Position numbers and translations under genes: made by a program. A stretch of DNA of 64,000 bases from Nonomuraea harbinensis. Lineage in GTDB: Bacteria; Actinomycetota; Actinomycetes; Streptosporangiales; Streptosporangiaceae. Every line of letters starts with the position of its first letter. The stretch's first letter is position 1. Positions 14,889 through 23,581 of this stretch are shown here, in pieces. The stretch is taken from contig NZ_JAHKRN010000015.1 of NCBI RefSeq assembly GCF_019396385.1, positions 110,679-174,678 of the forward strand, in the 5' to 3' direction. The notes under the pieces are model-generated. The model was not told the DNA's origin, did not search any database, and saw only the letters and a list, made by a program, of their open reading frames with translations.

Positions 14889-16782
14889 CGTCACTCTCCC
14901 TGATCACCGCCAGCACGGCGCCCGCGTCGACCTGCCGGCCCTTCTCCACGTGCACGGTCGCGACCACGCCCGCCGCGGGGGCGGTGACCGCGTGTTCCAT
15001 CTTCATCGCTTCGAGCACCAGGATCGGGGTGCCCTTCGCCACCCGGTCACCCGGCTCCACCTCCACCCGCAGCACGCTGCCCGGCATCGGGGCCAGCAGC
15101 GAGCCGGGGGCGACGTGCTCCACCGGCTCCGGCAGGCGTGGCACGGGCGTCAGCACGGCGGCGCCCTCCGGCCCGTCGGCGTAGACCTTCCCGTCCCCGT
15201 ACCAGCACACCTCGAACGCCCGCCGCACCCCGTCCGTCTCCAGGACCACTCGATACGCCCCGCCGTCGGAGCCGGTCCGGACAGCGGGCAGAGGGGTCAC
15301 CGCGACCACGACGGTGCCGGGCGGGAGGGGGTCGTAGGTGGCCTCGGTCTCCTCGAAGCGGGCCGTACGAGGCTGCGAGCGGACGTTGCGCCAGCCGGAG
15401 GGAAGGCTGCGCAGGACCGGGGCGCGGTCGCGGCCGGCGCGGGCCATGGCCAGGGCGGCGGCCAGCGCCTCCCGGGCGCCGGGAGGCGGGGGAGGCGCGG
15501 GCGGATGCTCGTCGAGGAAGCCGGTGTGGGTGTCGCCTCGCTCGAAAGCAGGATTTTTCAGGATCTGGAGGAGCATGTCCCGGTTGGTGGTGACCCCGTG
15601 GAGGCGGGCGCCCCGCAGGGCGGAGGCCAGCTTCCGCACCGCCTCGCCGCGCGTCGCACCGTACCCGACGATCTTGGCCAGCATGGGGTCGTAGTGCGGG
15701 GACACCACCGACCCGCTCTCCACCCCCGCGTCCACCCGCACCGCGCCGGCCACCTCGAACCGGTGCAGCACCCCCGACTGCGGCAGGTACGCGAGGTCCT
15801 CGGCGTACAGCCGGGCCTCCACCGCGTGCCCGCGCGGCTCGGGCGGGGCCTCCGGCAGGCGGGCGCCCTCGGCCACCTCCAGTTGCAGGCGGACCAGGTC
15901 GACCCCGTAGACCAGCTCGGTCACCGGATGCTCGACCTGCAGCCGGGTGTTCACCTCCAGGAACGCCACCCGCTCGCCCGCGACCAGGAACTCGACCGTC
16001 CCCGCCCCGGTGTACCCGATGGCGCGGGCGGCGCGCACGGCCGCGTCCGCCAGCCGGGCCCGCAGCTCCGGCGTCACCGCCGGCGACGGGCACTCCTCGA
16101 CGACCTTCTGGTGCCTGCGCTGGACGCTGCACTCCCGTTCGCCGAGCGCCCACACGGTGCCGTGGCCGTCGGCCAGCACCTGCACCTCGACGTGCCTGGC
16201 CCGCTCCAGCAGCGGCTCGACGAAGACGCCGCCGTCGCCGAACGCCGCCTCCGCCTCCCGCCGCGCCGACTCCACCTGCCGAGCCAGGTCCGCGGGGTCG
16301 CGCACCACCCGCATGCCGCGCCCGCCGCCGCCCGCCGACGCCTTCACCAGCACCGGGAACTCCCCGGGCGCGGCCGGGTCGAGCGTCGGCAGCACCGGCA
16401 CCCCGGCCTCCGCCATCAGCCGCTTGGCCCCGGTCTTCGAGCCCATCGCCGCGATGGCGTCCGGCGGCGGCCCGACCCAGGTCAGGCCCGCGTCCAGCAC
16501 GGCACGGGCGAAGGCCGCGTTCTCCGACAGGAATCCGTATCCGGGATGGACCGCGTCCGCCCCCGACACCCGGCACGCCTCGATCACCCGGTCGATCGCC
16601 AGATACGTCCCGGCGGGCTTCACCCCGCTCAGCCGCACCGCGAGATCGGCCTCCGCCACGTGCGGCGCGTCCGCGTCCGCGTCGGAGTAAAGCGCCACGG
16701 TCTCGACGCCCAGCTCACGGCAGGTACGGAAGACGCGGCGGGCGATCTCGCCCCGGTTCGCCACCAGCAGACGCCTGATCAT
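14860..16782 (-). CDS. Acyl-CoA carboxylase alpha subunit: biotin carboxylase plus biotin carboxyl carrier domain
   Basis: A 640-residue protein: biotin carboxylase (residues 1-450, with the ATP-grasp Gly-rich loop KASAGGGGRGM and the EVNTRLQVEHPVTE segment), a linker domain, and a C-terminal biotinyl domain in which EAMKMEH carries the biotinylated Lys. It uses ATP and bicarbonate to carboxylate biotin for transfer by the beta subunit encoded upstream (ATGA overlap at 16779-16782). Family members include methylcrotonyl-CoA, geranyl-CoA and AccA2 enzymes. The specificity cannot be settled by eye. Confidence 0.93.
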   Translation of the reverse strand: MIRRLLVANRGEIARRVFRTCRELGVETVALYSDADADAPHVAEADLAVRLSGVKPAGTYLAIDRVIEACRVSGADAVHPGYGFLSENAAFARAVLDAGLTWVGPPPDAIAAMGSKTGAKRLMAEAGVPVLPTLDPAAPGEFPVLVKASAGGGGRGMRVVRDPADLARQVESARREAEAAFGDGGVFVEPLLERARHVEVQVLADGHGTVWALGERECSVQRRHQKVVEECPSPAVTPELRARLADAAVRAARAIGYTGAGTVEFLVAGERVAFLEVNTRLQVEHPVTELVYGVDLVRLQLEVAEGARLPEAPPEPRGHAVEARLYAEDLAYLPQSGVLHRFEVAGAVRVDAGVESGSVVSPHYDPMLAKIVGYGATRGEAVRKLASALRGARLHGVTTNRDMLLQILKNPAFERGDTHTGFLDEHPPAPPPPPGAREALAAALAMARAGRDRAPVLRSLPSGWRNVRSQPRTARFEETEATYDPLPPGTVVVAVTPLPAVRTGSDGGAYRVVLETDGVRRAFEVCWYGDGKVYADGPEGAAVLTPVPRLPEPVEHVAPGSLLAPMPGSVLRVEVEPGDRVAKGTPILVLEAMKMEHAVTAPAAGVVATVHVEKGRQVDAGAVLAVIRESDDDGAGAQRP

Positions 16783-18368
16783 GGCCGGAACACCCCGAAC
16801 CCGGCCGGCTCCGGCACCGGCGCGCTGTTGACCGCCGACAGGCACAGGCCGAGCACCGTCCGGGTGTCGCGCGGGTCGATCACCCCGTCGTCGTAGAGCC
16901 TGCCCGACAGGAAGAACGGCAGCGACTCCGCCTCCACCTGCGCCTCCACCATCGCCCGCATCGCCGCGTCGGCCTCCTCGTCGTACACCTGGCCGCGCGC
17001 CCCGGCCGCGGCGCGGCCGACGATCGACAGCACCCCGGCGAGCTGCGCCGGCCCCATCACCGCCGACTTCGCGCTCGGCCAGCTGAACAGGAACCTGGGC
17101 CCGTACGCGCGACCGCACATGCCGTAGTTGCCCGCCCCGTACGAGGCGCCCATGACCACGGTCAGGTGCGGCACGGTCGAGTTGGACACCGCGTTGATCA
17201 TCATCGCGCCGTGCTTGATGATGCCGCCCTGCTCGTACTCCTTGCCGACCATGTAGCCGGTGGTGTTCTGCAGGAAGACCAGCGGGGTGCGGGTCTGGTT
17301 GGCGAGCTGGATGAACTGGGTGGCCTTCTGCGCCTCCTCGCTGAACAGCACCCCGCGGGCGTTGGCCAGGACGCCCACCGGATAGCCGTGCAGCCGGGCC
17401 CAGCCCGTCACCAGCGACGCCCCGTACAGCGGCTTGAACTCCTCGAACGCGCTGCCGTCGACCACCCGGGCGATCACCTCGCGCGGGTCGAACGGCACCT
17501 TCAGGTCCTCCGGCACGATCCCCAGCAGCTCCTCCGCCGGGTACGCGGGCTCCCGCACGGGGTACGGTTCGGCGCCCTGCTTGCGCCAGTGGAGCGAGCC
17601 GACGACGCGGCGGCCGATGCGCAGCGCGTCGTGCTCGTCGGCGGCGAGGTAGTCGGCCAGGCCGCTCACCCGGGCGTGCATCTCGGCCCCGCCCAGCGAC
17701 TCGTCGTCGGACTCCTCGCCGGTCGCCATCTTCACCAGCGGCGGCCCGCCCAGGAACACCTTGGCCCGCTCGCGCACCATCACCGTGTAGTCGCTCATCC
17801 CCGGGACGTACGCGCCGCCGGCCGTGGAGTTGCCGAACACCAGCGCGATCGTCGGGATCCCGGCGGCCGACAGCCGCGTCAGGTCGCGGAAGATCCGGCC
17901 GCCCGGGATGAAGATCTCCTTCTGGGTCGGCAGGTCGGCGCCGCCGCTCTCCACGAGGTTCACGTACGGCAGGCGGTTCTCGAAGGCGATGTCGGCGGCC
18001 CGCAGCGTCTTGCGCAGCGTCCACGGGTTGGACGCGCCGCCCCGGACCGTCGGGTCGTTCGCGCTGATCAGGCACTCGACGCCCTCGATCACCCCGATGC
18101 CGGTCACCACGCTCGCCCCCACCGGGAAGTCGCTGCCCCAGGCGGCCAGCGGCGACAGCTCAAGGAACGGCGAGTCCGGGTCGACGAGCAGCTCGATCCG
18201 CTCGCGGGCGAGCAGCTTGCCGCGCCGGCGGTGGCGCTCGACGTACTTTGCGCCGCCGCCCGCGACCGCCTTGGCGTGCTCGGCGTCCAGCTCCGCCAGC
18301 TTGGCGAGCATCGCCTCGCGGCGGCGCGCGTAGTCGTCCGCGCCGGGGTCGAGCCTGCTGATGATCAC
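16779..18368 (-). CDS. Acyl-CoA carboxylase beta (carboxyltransferase) subunit, AccD2/MccB/AtuC type
   Basis: A 529-residue carboxyltransferase with both crotonase-like halves. The N half contains NLVESGGADLPTQ and TAGGAYVPGMSD (acyl-CoA oxyanion region). The C half contains QNTTGYMVGKEYE and the biotin-side GASYGAGNYGMCGRAY. Pairing with the alpha subunit gives a biotin-dependent acyl-CoA carboxylase acting on a branched or terpenoid enoyl-CoA. The loop after LPTQ (KEIFIPGGRIF) differs from the EVFPDREHFGRIF loop I recall in methylcrotonyl-CoA enzymes, so AccD2-like or novel specificity is possible. The GTG start at 18368 overlaps the tetR stop (GTGA) and has a GAGGAA site. Confidence 0.9.
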   Translation of the reverse strand: MIISRLDPGADDYARRREAMLAKLAELDAEHAKAVAGGGAKYVERHRRRGKLLARERIELLVDPDSPFLELSPLAAWGSDFPVGASVVTGIGVIEGVECLISANDPTVRGGASNPWTLRKTLRAADIAFENRLPYVNLVESGGADLPTQKEIFIPGGRIFRDLTRLSAAGIPTIALVFGNSTAGGAYVPGMSDYTVMVRERAKVFLGGPPLVKMATGEESDDESLGGAEMHARVSGLADYLAADEHDALRIGRRVVGSLHWRKQGAEPYPVREPAYPAEELLGIVPEDLKVPFDPREVIARVVDGSAFEEFKPLYGASLVTGWARLHGYPVGVLANARGVLFSEEAQKATQFIQLANQTRTPLVFLQNTTGYMVGKEYEQGGIIKHGAMMINAVSNSTVPHLTVVMGASYGAGNYGMCGRAYGPRFLFSWPSAKSAVMGPAQLAGVLSIVGRAAAGARGQVYDEEADAAMRAMVEAQVEAESLPFFLSGRLYDDGVIDPRDTRTVLGLCLSAVNSAPVPEPAGFGVFRP

Positions 18369-18991
18369 GCTTCCTCCCCGGAACCTGACGGCGGCGTCAG
18401 CCCGATGGCCCGCGCCCACAGCCGCGTGAGATGGTCCACGGCGGCCTCCTCGCTCGCGCGCTCGCCGAGGTCCAGCCAGACGTGCGCGAACTGCTCCACC
18501 ATGCCGCCGAGCATGATCGCGGTCAGCCTGGGGTCGAGCGACGCGTCGGCCAGGCCCTGCTGCTGCAGCCGCCGCAGCCCTTCCTCGCCGCGCCGCACGA
18601 ACACCTCGCGCAGCTCCAGCAGCAGGCCGCCGAACCGGTCGTCGACGGTGGCCGCGTGCTCCAGCATCCGCACCAGGCGCGAGTTCGCCGACCAGGCCCG
18701 CAGGTAGAGCCGGTTGGCGGCGGCTATCCGCGCGTACGGGTCGGCGGGCGCGGACGGGCCGACCACGTTCGCCGCGAACATCTCACCCACCACCGCCTCC
18801 GCGACCTCGGCGAACAGGGCCTCCTTGGAGTCGAAGTACGTGTAGAACGTGCCATGGGACACCCCGGCCCGCGCGCACACGTCGTCGACCCGTACCCCGT
18901 CGTACCCGCACTCCTCGAACGCGTCCCGCCCCGCCGTCAGGAGAGCGGCGCGGGTCCGCTTCCCCCGCTGGGTCAGAGACTTGACGATCAC
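18365..18991 (-). CDS. TetR-family regulator of the Atu-like operon
   Basis: A 208-residue regulator. The N-terminal TetR HTH spans residues 8-55 (AFEECGYDGVRVDDVCARAGVSHGTFYTYFDSKEAL in part). The C-terminal helical ligand domain fits the AcrR/FadR-like type. It is the promoter-proximal gene of the carboxylase operon, so it probably represses its own operon and responds to an acyl-CoA intermediate. The GTG start at 18991 is set by the TACCGT -10 element 7 nt upstream (leaderless). The longer ATG frame reaches into non-coding sequence. Confidence 0.87.
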   Translation of the reverse strand: MIVKSLTQRGKRTRAALLTAGRDAFEECGYDGVRVDDVCARAGVSHGTFYTYFDSKEALFAEVAEAVVGEMFAANVVGPSAPADPYARIAAANRLYLRAWSANSRLVRMLEHAATVDDRFGGLLLELREVFVRRGEEGLRRLQQQGLADASLDPRLTAIMLGGMVEQFAHVWLDLGERASEEAAVDHLTRLWARAIGLTPPSGSGEEA

Positions 18992-18998
18992 GTCAGGA

Positions 18999-19004
18999 AC
19001 GGTA
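18999..19004 (-). promoter_or_regulatory. -10 element TACCGT, leaderless promoter of the tetR-carboxylase operon
   Basis: Minus-strand TACCGT is followed by 7 nt and the GTG of tetR. It is the only clear promoter for the five-gene operon ending at 12385. Confidence 0.55.
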
Positions 19005-19027
19005 GCGCCATCCTGCCCGCATGAGAA

Positions 19028-19056
19028 GGGCCGCACTCCCGGAGGGAGCGCGGCCC
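19028..19056. terminator. Hairpin downstream of the Ser/Thr kinase gene
   Basis: GGGCCGCACTCCC - GGA - GGGAGCGCGGCCC forms a 13-bp stem with one mismatch, 14 nt past the kinase stop and before the tetR promoter. No U-tract. Confidence 0.7.
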
Positions 19057-19070
19057 GCGAGGCTCGCGGC

Positions 19071-21413
19071 TCAGCCGCAGTGGCTCCAGCCGGACTTCCA
19101 GCTCACGCCCTCGAAGGTGCCGCCCCAGATGACGCACTTCTTCTTGGCGGCCAGCCGGATCGGGCCGGCGTGCCGGGTGAAGCGGCCCGGGTCGTCGGCC
19201 TGCGCGCCGCCCTTGACCTGGAGGTGGGCGCTCATCGCGACCTTGTCGGGGTGCACGTAGAGCGACTTGGTCACCACGCAGTTCTTGCCCTGGCCGGTGT
19301 GGTAGAGCAGGTAGATCATGGCGGTGTCCCGGCCGGACTTGTCGGCGAGCTTGCGCTGGTTGATCACCTTGTAGCCGGTGCCGCAGAGGGCGACCACGTT
19401 CGTGGTGTTCTTGACCAGCGGCTTGGGCCGCGGCTTGGTCGGCAGGTCCGTCTGCTCGCCGCCGCCCGTGGGCTGCGTCGTCGGCTCCAGGTCCGGCTCG
19501 ACGAGGGTGTTCCGCTTCTTCTTCTTTTTCGTGGGCGACGGCGACGGTGACGGCTTGGTGGTCGTCGGGCGGGTGGTGGGGACCGTGATCGTGTCGGGCC
19601 TGGCGGTGGCCTCGTCGGTCTTCTTCTTCCGGGTCTTGGTCGGCTTCGGCTCCTCCAGGTCCGGGGTGGGGACCGGGGAGTACGTGTCCGGGGTGGGCGG
19701 GGGCTGGGACGCGGGGGCCGTGGAGGCGGTGGCGTTGTCCACGTTCATCACGGGCGTGGACTTGGCGTTGGCCTGCACCACGACGGCGCCGACCACCACC
19801 AGCAGCGCCGCGGCCGCGGCTCCGGAGAGCGCGAACGTGAGCGACCGCCGCTGCTTGGACATCGGCTCACGCGGCGCCCGCCCAGGACCTTGCTGACCGG
19901 GACCTTGCTGCCCGGGACCTTGCTGACCGGGGCCTTGCTGCCCGGGACCGAAAGGCCCGCCCTGCCCCGGTCCGCCCTGGCCCGCGGATCCCGGTCCGCC
20001 TTGCGCGACGGGACCGGCGTGTCCAGGGCCGCCCTGGCCGTGGGCGGCGGGTCCCGCCTGGCCGGGATGCTGCGCGCCCGGGAACGGAGGCTGGGCGCCC
20101 ATGCCGGGCGACCCGTGCATCGCCGGGTGCCCGCCGGGAGCGCCGCCGCCGGTGGTCTCGGGCGCGCCTCCGGGCGGGCCGTACGCGCCCGTGTGCGGCA
20201 TGGCGTCGGCCGCGGCCCCAGGCATCCACGGATTCTGCGGACCGCCAGGTCCGGGCTGCACGCCCGGCTGGCCCGTCCCAGGCTGACCGGCCGGGTATCC
20301 CGTGCCAGGCTGAGTGCCCGGCTGGCCTGTCCCAGGCTGGCCGGCCGGGTACTCCGTGCCAGGCTGAGCGCCCCCCTGGCCAGCGCCAGGTTGGCCCGGT
20401 CCGGGATGGTTCGTGCCGGGATGGGCGGCCAGGTGGGCTGCTGCCGCGTGGCCTGGGTGGGCGGGGGCCTGCCGCGTTCCAATGCCCTCGGAGGGGCCCG
20501 CGCCGAAGGGGGTGGCTCTTTCGGGGGAGGGGTACGGGGCGGGCTCGTAGGGGCGCTGGGCCTGAGGGCCCGAGACCGGTTCGATGGCCGCGTTGGGCGC
20601 CGGCTGGCCCGTCAGCTCGACGATCAGCCGGTCGGCCGACGGCCGCTGGCCGGGGTCCTTCGACAGGCAGAGCGCCACCAGTTCGGCCAGCCGCCCTTCC
20701 ATCCCGCCGAGCTGCGGCTCCTGGTGGAGGATGCGGTTCATCACCACGGGGATCGAGTCGGCGCCGAAGGCCGGCTTGCCGGTGGCGGCGTACACCATGG
20801 TGACGCCCCACGCGAACACGTCCGCCGCCTCCGACACCGGCGCGGTGCCGGTGAGCTGCTCGGGCGCGAGATAGGACGGGGTGCCCATGGCCATGCCGGT
20901 CGCGGTCGCGCCGGGCGCGTCGAGGGCGCGGGCGATGCCGAAGTCGATCACCACGGGCCCTTCGGGACCCATGAGCACGTTGGCGGGCTTGAAGTCGCGG
21001 TGCAGGATGCCCGCCCGGTGGATGGCCGCCAGGGCGGTCGCGGTGCTGATCGCGAGCCGTTCGAGCGCCGCCCCCCGGCGCGGGCCCTCGTTGATCACCA
21101 GCTCACGCAGCGACGGCCCCTGCACGAACTCGCTGACGATGTACGGCCGGCTGCCCTCCAGGTCGGCGTGGAGCACCGGCGCGGTGCAGAACCGGGCGAC
21201 CCGCTGGGCCACCGCGACCTCGCGCAGGAAGCGGCTCCTGGCTTCCGGGTCGGCCGCCAGGGCATTGTGCAGAAGCTTGACGGCGACCTGCTCGCCGGAC
21301 GCCGTCCGGCCAAGGTAGACCACCCCCTGGCCACCCTCGCCTAGCCGGGCGACGATCTCGAACGCGCCCAGCCGTTGCGGGTCGTCCGCCATCAACGGCT
21401 GGAACTGACTCAC
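19071..21413 (-). CDS. Membrane Ser/Thr protein kinase (Hanks type) with extracellular sensor domain
   Basis: A 780-residue kinase. The catalytic domain (about residues 18-270) has all key elements: GEGGQGVVYLG (P-loop), VAVKLL (Lys), HRDFKPANVL (catalytic Asp), DFGIA and APEQL. A 260-residue linker rich in Pro, Gly and Gln follows, with collagen-like GQPGTGQPGT and GQQGPGQQGP repeats. One TM helix (about 530-552), a Thr/Pro/Lys-rich stalk and a C-terminal domain of about 110 residues with four Cys, probably extracellular, complete it. There are no PASTA repeats, so the signal is not simply peptidoglycan by the PknB model. The GTG start gives the best kinase N-terminus. Confidence 0.93.
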   Translation of the reverse strand: MSQFQPLMADDPQRLGAFEIVARLGEGGQGVVYLGRTASGEQVAVKLLHNALAADPEARSRFLREVAVAQRVARFCTAPVLHADLEGSRPYIVSEFVQGPSLRELVINEGPRRGAALERLAISTATALAAIHRAGILHRDFKPANVLMGPEGPVVIDFGIARALDAPGATATGMAMGTPSYLAPEQLTGTAPVSEAADVFAWGVTMVYAATGKPAFGADSIPVVMNRILHQEPQLGGMEGRLAELVALCLSKDPGQRPSADRLIVELTGQPAPNAAIEPVSGPQAQRPYEPAPYPSPERATPFGAGPSEGIGTRQAPAHPGHAAAAHLAAHPGTNHPGPGQPGAGQGGAQPGTEYPAGQPGTGQPGTQPGTGYPAGQPGTGQPGVQPGPGGPQNPWMPGAAADAMPHTGAYGPPGGAPETTGGGAPGGHPAMHGSPGMGAQPPFPGAQHPGQAGPAAHGQGGPGHAGPVAQGGPGSAGQGGPGQGGPFGPGQQGPGQQGPGQQGPGQQGPGRAPREPMSKQRRSLTFALSGAAAAALLVVVGAVVVQANAKSTPVMNVDNATASTAPASQPPPTPDTYSPVPTPDLEEPKPTKTRKKKTDEATARPDTITVPTTRPTTTKPSPSPSPTKKKKKRNTLVEPDLEPTTQPTGGGEQTDLPTKPRPKPLVKNTTNVVALCGTGYKVINQRKLADKSGRDTAMIYLLYHTGQGKNCVVTKSLYVHPDKVAMSAHLQVKGGAQADDPGRFTRHAGPIRLAAKKKCVIWGGTFEGVSWKSGWSHCG

Positions 21414-21586
21414 CCCGGACCCCCATACAGAACGATCGCTGGGGCAAAACGCTACCAGCGTGACTATTGGTATGAGTCGCTACCTGGAATATCTTCTCTG
21501 TCTGACGCTCGCGTGTCAGCGTTTTCACGCAGGTCGTTACGGGATTCGCAGCCGAGGTCACGTCTTGGTGAACAACCGGCCACCGG
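21414..21586. other. 173-bp intergenic region between GlcD and kinase genes
   Basis: Holds the kinase promoter and the 5' region after the oxidase gene (both genes on the minus strand; the oxidase stop is at 21587). It is AT-richer than the surroundings at 21455-21500. I see an imperfect CTGACGC...GCGTGTCAG inverted repeat near 21500-21522 but no gene. Confidence 0.4.
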
Positions 21587-22948
21587 TCAGATCGCCTTGC
21601 CCGGGTTGAGGATGTTCAGCGGGTCGAAGACGGCCTTGATGCCGTGCTGCACCTCCCGCGCCACCGGCCCCGTCTCCAGCGCCAGCCAGCGCCGCTTGAG
21701 CACGCCGACTCCATGCTCGCCGGTGAGCGTCCCGCCCAGCTCCAGGGCCCGCGTGAACACCTCGTCCGCCGCGGCCCACACCTCGGGCGGCGGCTCGCTC
21801 GTACCGTGCTCGAAGACGAACACCGGGTGCAGGTTGCCGTCGCCGGCGTGCGCGACGGTGCAGATGCGCACGCCGTGCCGGGCGGCGGCGGCCTCGATCG
21901 CGCCGATCATGTCGGGCAGCACCGAGCGGGGCACGCACACGTCCTCGACCAGGCACGCGCCGAGCCGCTCCTTGGCCTGGTAGGCCATCCGGCGCAGCCC
22001 GATCAGCTCCTCGGTCTCCTGCGGGCTGGAGGAGACGGCCACGAACGTGGCGCCGTTGTCGAGGCAGAGCCGCTCCATGCGGGCGGCGGCGGCCTGGCCG
22101 TCGGAGGCGTCGGACTGGCCGATGAGCATGGCCATCGTGCCCGCCTCCAGGCCGATGTTGCGCCAGTCGTCGATGGCCTCCAGCGTGGCCCGGTCGAGCA
22201 GCTCCATCAGCGACGGCTGGCACCCCGCCGCCATGATCGCCGACACCGCCGCGCCCGCGTCGCGCAGCGAGCCGAACTCGGCCGCGAACGTCGCCGGCGC
22301 CGCCGCCGGGACCGGCCGCAGCCGCACGGTGGCGGCGGTGATCACGCCCAGCGTGCCCTCGGAGCCGACGAACAGGCCGGTCAGGTCGTAGCCAGTGACG
22401 CCCTTCATGGTGCGCCGCCCGGTGTTCAGGATCCGCCCGTCGGCCAGCACCACCTCCAGCCCGAGCGCCGAGTCGCGGGTGACGCCGTACTTGACGCAGC
22501 GCAGCCCGCCCGCGTTCGTCGCCAGGTTGCCGCCGATCGTGGAGATCTCGTACGAGGAAGGGTCCGGCGCGTACATCAGCCCGTGCTCCCTGGCGGCCCG
22601 GTCGAGGTCGGCGGTGATCACGCCGGGCTCGGCCACGGCGATCTCGTCGGCGGGAGCGAGCTCCCTGATCTGGTCCATCCTGGCCAGGGAGAGGATGACC
22701 GCGCCGTCGCCCGCGGTCGCGCCGCCGGCGAGCCCGGTGCCCGCGCCGCGCGGCACGACCGGCACCCGGTGCTCGCTCGCCCAGCGCAGCGTGGCCACCA
22801 CGTCGTCGCGCGAGCCGGCCAGCACCGCGGCGAGCGGTTTGCCGGGCTCCACGAACGTGCGGTCGCGGGCGTAGGAGTCGATCACGTCGGGGTCGGTCAC
22901 GACCCGGCCGTCGGGCAGGGAACTCACCAGGGCGTCAATGGGTCTCAC
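21587..22948 (-). CDS. FAD-binding oxidase, GlcD/D-lactate dehydrogenase type
   Basis: A 453-residue flavoenzyme of the VAO/PCMH family. The FAD-binding domain (residues 30-220) contains VPRGAGTGLAGGA, DPSSYEISTIGGNLATNAGG and GSEGTLGVI. The C-terminal cap domain contains the HAGDGNLHP and GEHGVG metal/substrate segments. It oxidises a D-2-hydroxyacid such as glycolate or D-lactate. There are no GlcE or GlcF partner genes next to it. The start is GTG 22948: minus-strand TAAGGT stands 7 nt upstream and the domain begins right after. That start abuts the ATG of the divergent gene. Confidence 0.9.
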   Translation of the reverse strand: MRPIDALVSSLPDGRVVTDPDVIDSYARDRTFVEPGKPLAAVLAGSRDDVVATLRWASEHRVPVVPRGAGTGLAGGATAGDGAVILSLARMDQIRELAPADEIAVAEPGVITADLDRAAREHGLMYAPDPSSYEISTIGGNLATNAGGLRCVKYGVTRDSALGLEVVLADGRILNTGRRTMKGVTGYDLTGLFVGSEGTLGVITAATVRLRPVPAAAPATFAAEFGSLRDAGAAVSAIMAAGCQPSLMELLDRATLEAIDDWRNIGLEAGTMAMLIGQSDASDGQAAAARMERLCLDNGATFVAVSSSPQETEELIGLRRMAYQAKERLGACLVEDVCVPRSVLPDMIGAIEAAAARHGVRICTVAHAGDGNLHPVFVFEHGTSEPPPEVWAAADEVFTRALELGGTLTGEHGVGVLKRRWLALETGPVAREVQHGIKAVFDPLNILNPGKAI

Positions 22949-23581
22949 ATGAAGAACCTTACGGTTTGCATGGAGTGTCGTTTTACGGAGAGACTGCGGC
23001 GGGTGGAAGTGAAGTGTCCGGCATGCGGGCTGGTAGATCAGGTCATCGCGGTGCCGGGGGTCGTGGCGGCGGGCACGACGTATCGGATCGGGCGGGTCAG
23101 GCTGCCCGGCGATCGTGAGGTCGCCGACCTGCCCTCGCGAGCCGCGCTGGGCGCGTCCAAACACCAGATGAGCCGTACGCAGCTCGCGGTCTGGTTGTCG
23201 TTCCCCAGCCGCCACTACACGCCCTGGACCAGGAACCAGGGGTACGTCCTGCTCGGCGTGGCGGCCCTGCTGCACCTGGTCGTGTCGCTGGTGATCGCGA
23301 TGGGCAAGTTCTCCGGCTGGGCGGAGGTGCTGCTCGCGCCGTTCTGCCTGACCGGCGTGTTCTGGGGGGTCGGGCTGCTGCTCGTGCTCGGCGCGTACGG
23401 GGCGCGCAAGCGCGACGAGGCCGAGGGGCCCGCCCGGGAGAAGGCGTACGCCGTCTGGGAGAGCCTCTGCTACTGCTCCCGCGACAACGTCGCCTTCGAG
23501 CCCGGGGTCGACGTCACCTTCCACCCGCACGAGACGCGTCAGTACATCTTCGGCTTCCGGCCCCCCGCGGGGACGCGCTGA
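22949..23581 (+). CDS. Zinc-ribbon protein with two membrane segments
   Basis: A 210-residue protein. The first residues hold a CxxC (CMEC) and, 14 residues later, a second CxxC (CPAC), forming a four-Cys zinc ribbon. Two adjacent TM helices follow (about residues 95-118 and 124-147), then a soluble C-terminal tail. The start at 22949 is preferred because it includes the CMEC knuckle; ATG 22970 would lose it. Its ATG abuts the divergent GlcD start with zero spacing. Function not recognised. Its stop is immediately adjacent to the stop of the convergent aminotransferase (TGATCA). Confidence 0.72.
   Translation: MKNLTVCMECRFTERLRRVEVKCPACGLVDQVIAVPGVVAAGTTYRIGRVRLPGDREVADLPSRAALGASKHQMSRTQLAVWLSFPSRHYTPWTRNQGYVLLGVAALLHLVVSLVIAMGKFSGWAEVLLAPFCLTGVFWGVGLLLVLGAYGARKRDEAEGPAREKAYAVWESLCYCSRDNVAFEPGVDVTFHPHETRQYIFGFRPPAGTR
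22956..22961 (-). promoter_or_regulatory. -10 element TAAGGT, leaderless promoter of the GlcD-type gene
   Basis: Minus-strand TAAGGT lies 7 nt upstream of GTG 22948. The element falls inside the first codons of the divergent zinc-ribbon gene. Confidence 0.5.

Noticed and set aside
16779..18368. Firm call as methylcrotonyl-CoA or geranyl-CoA carboxylase
   Set aside because: The diagnostic loop differs from both as I remember them. Without alignment the substrate cannot be named.
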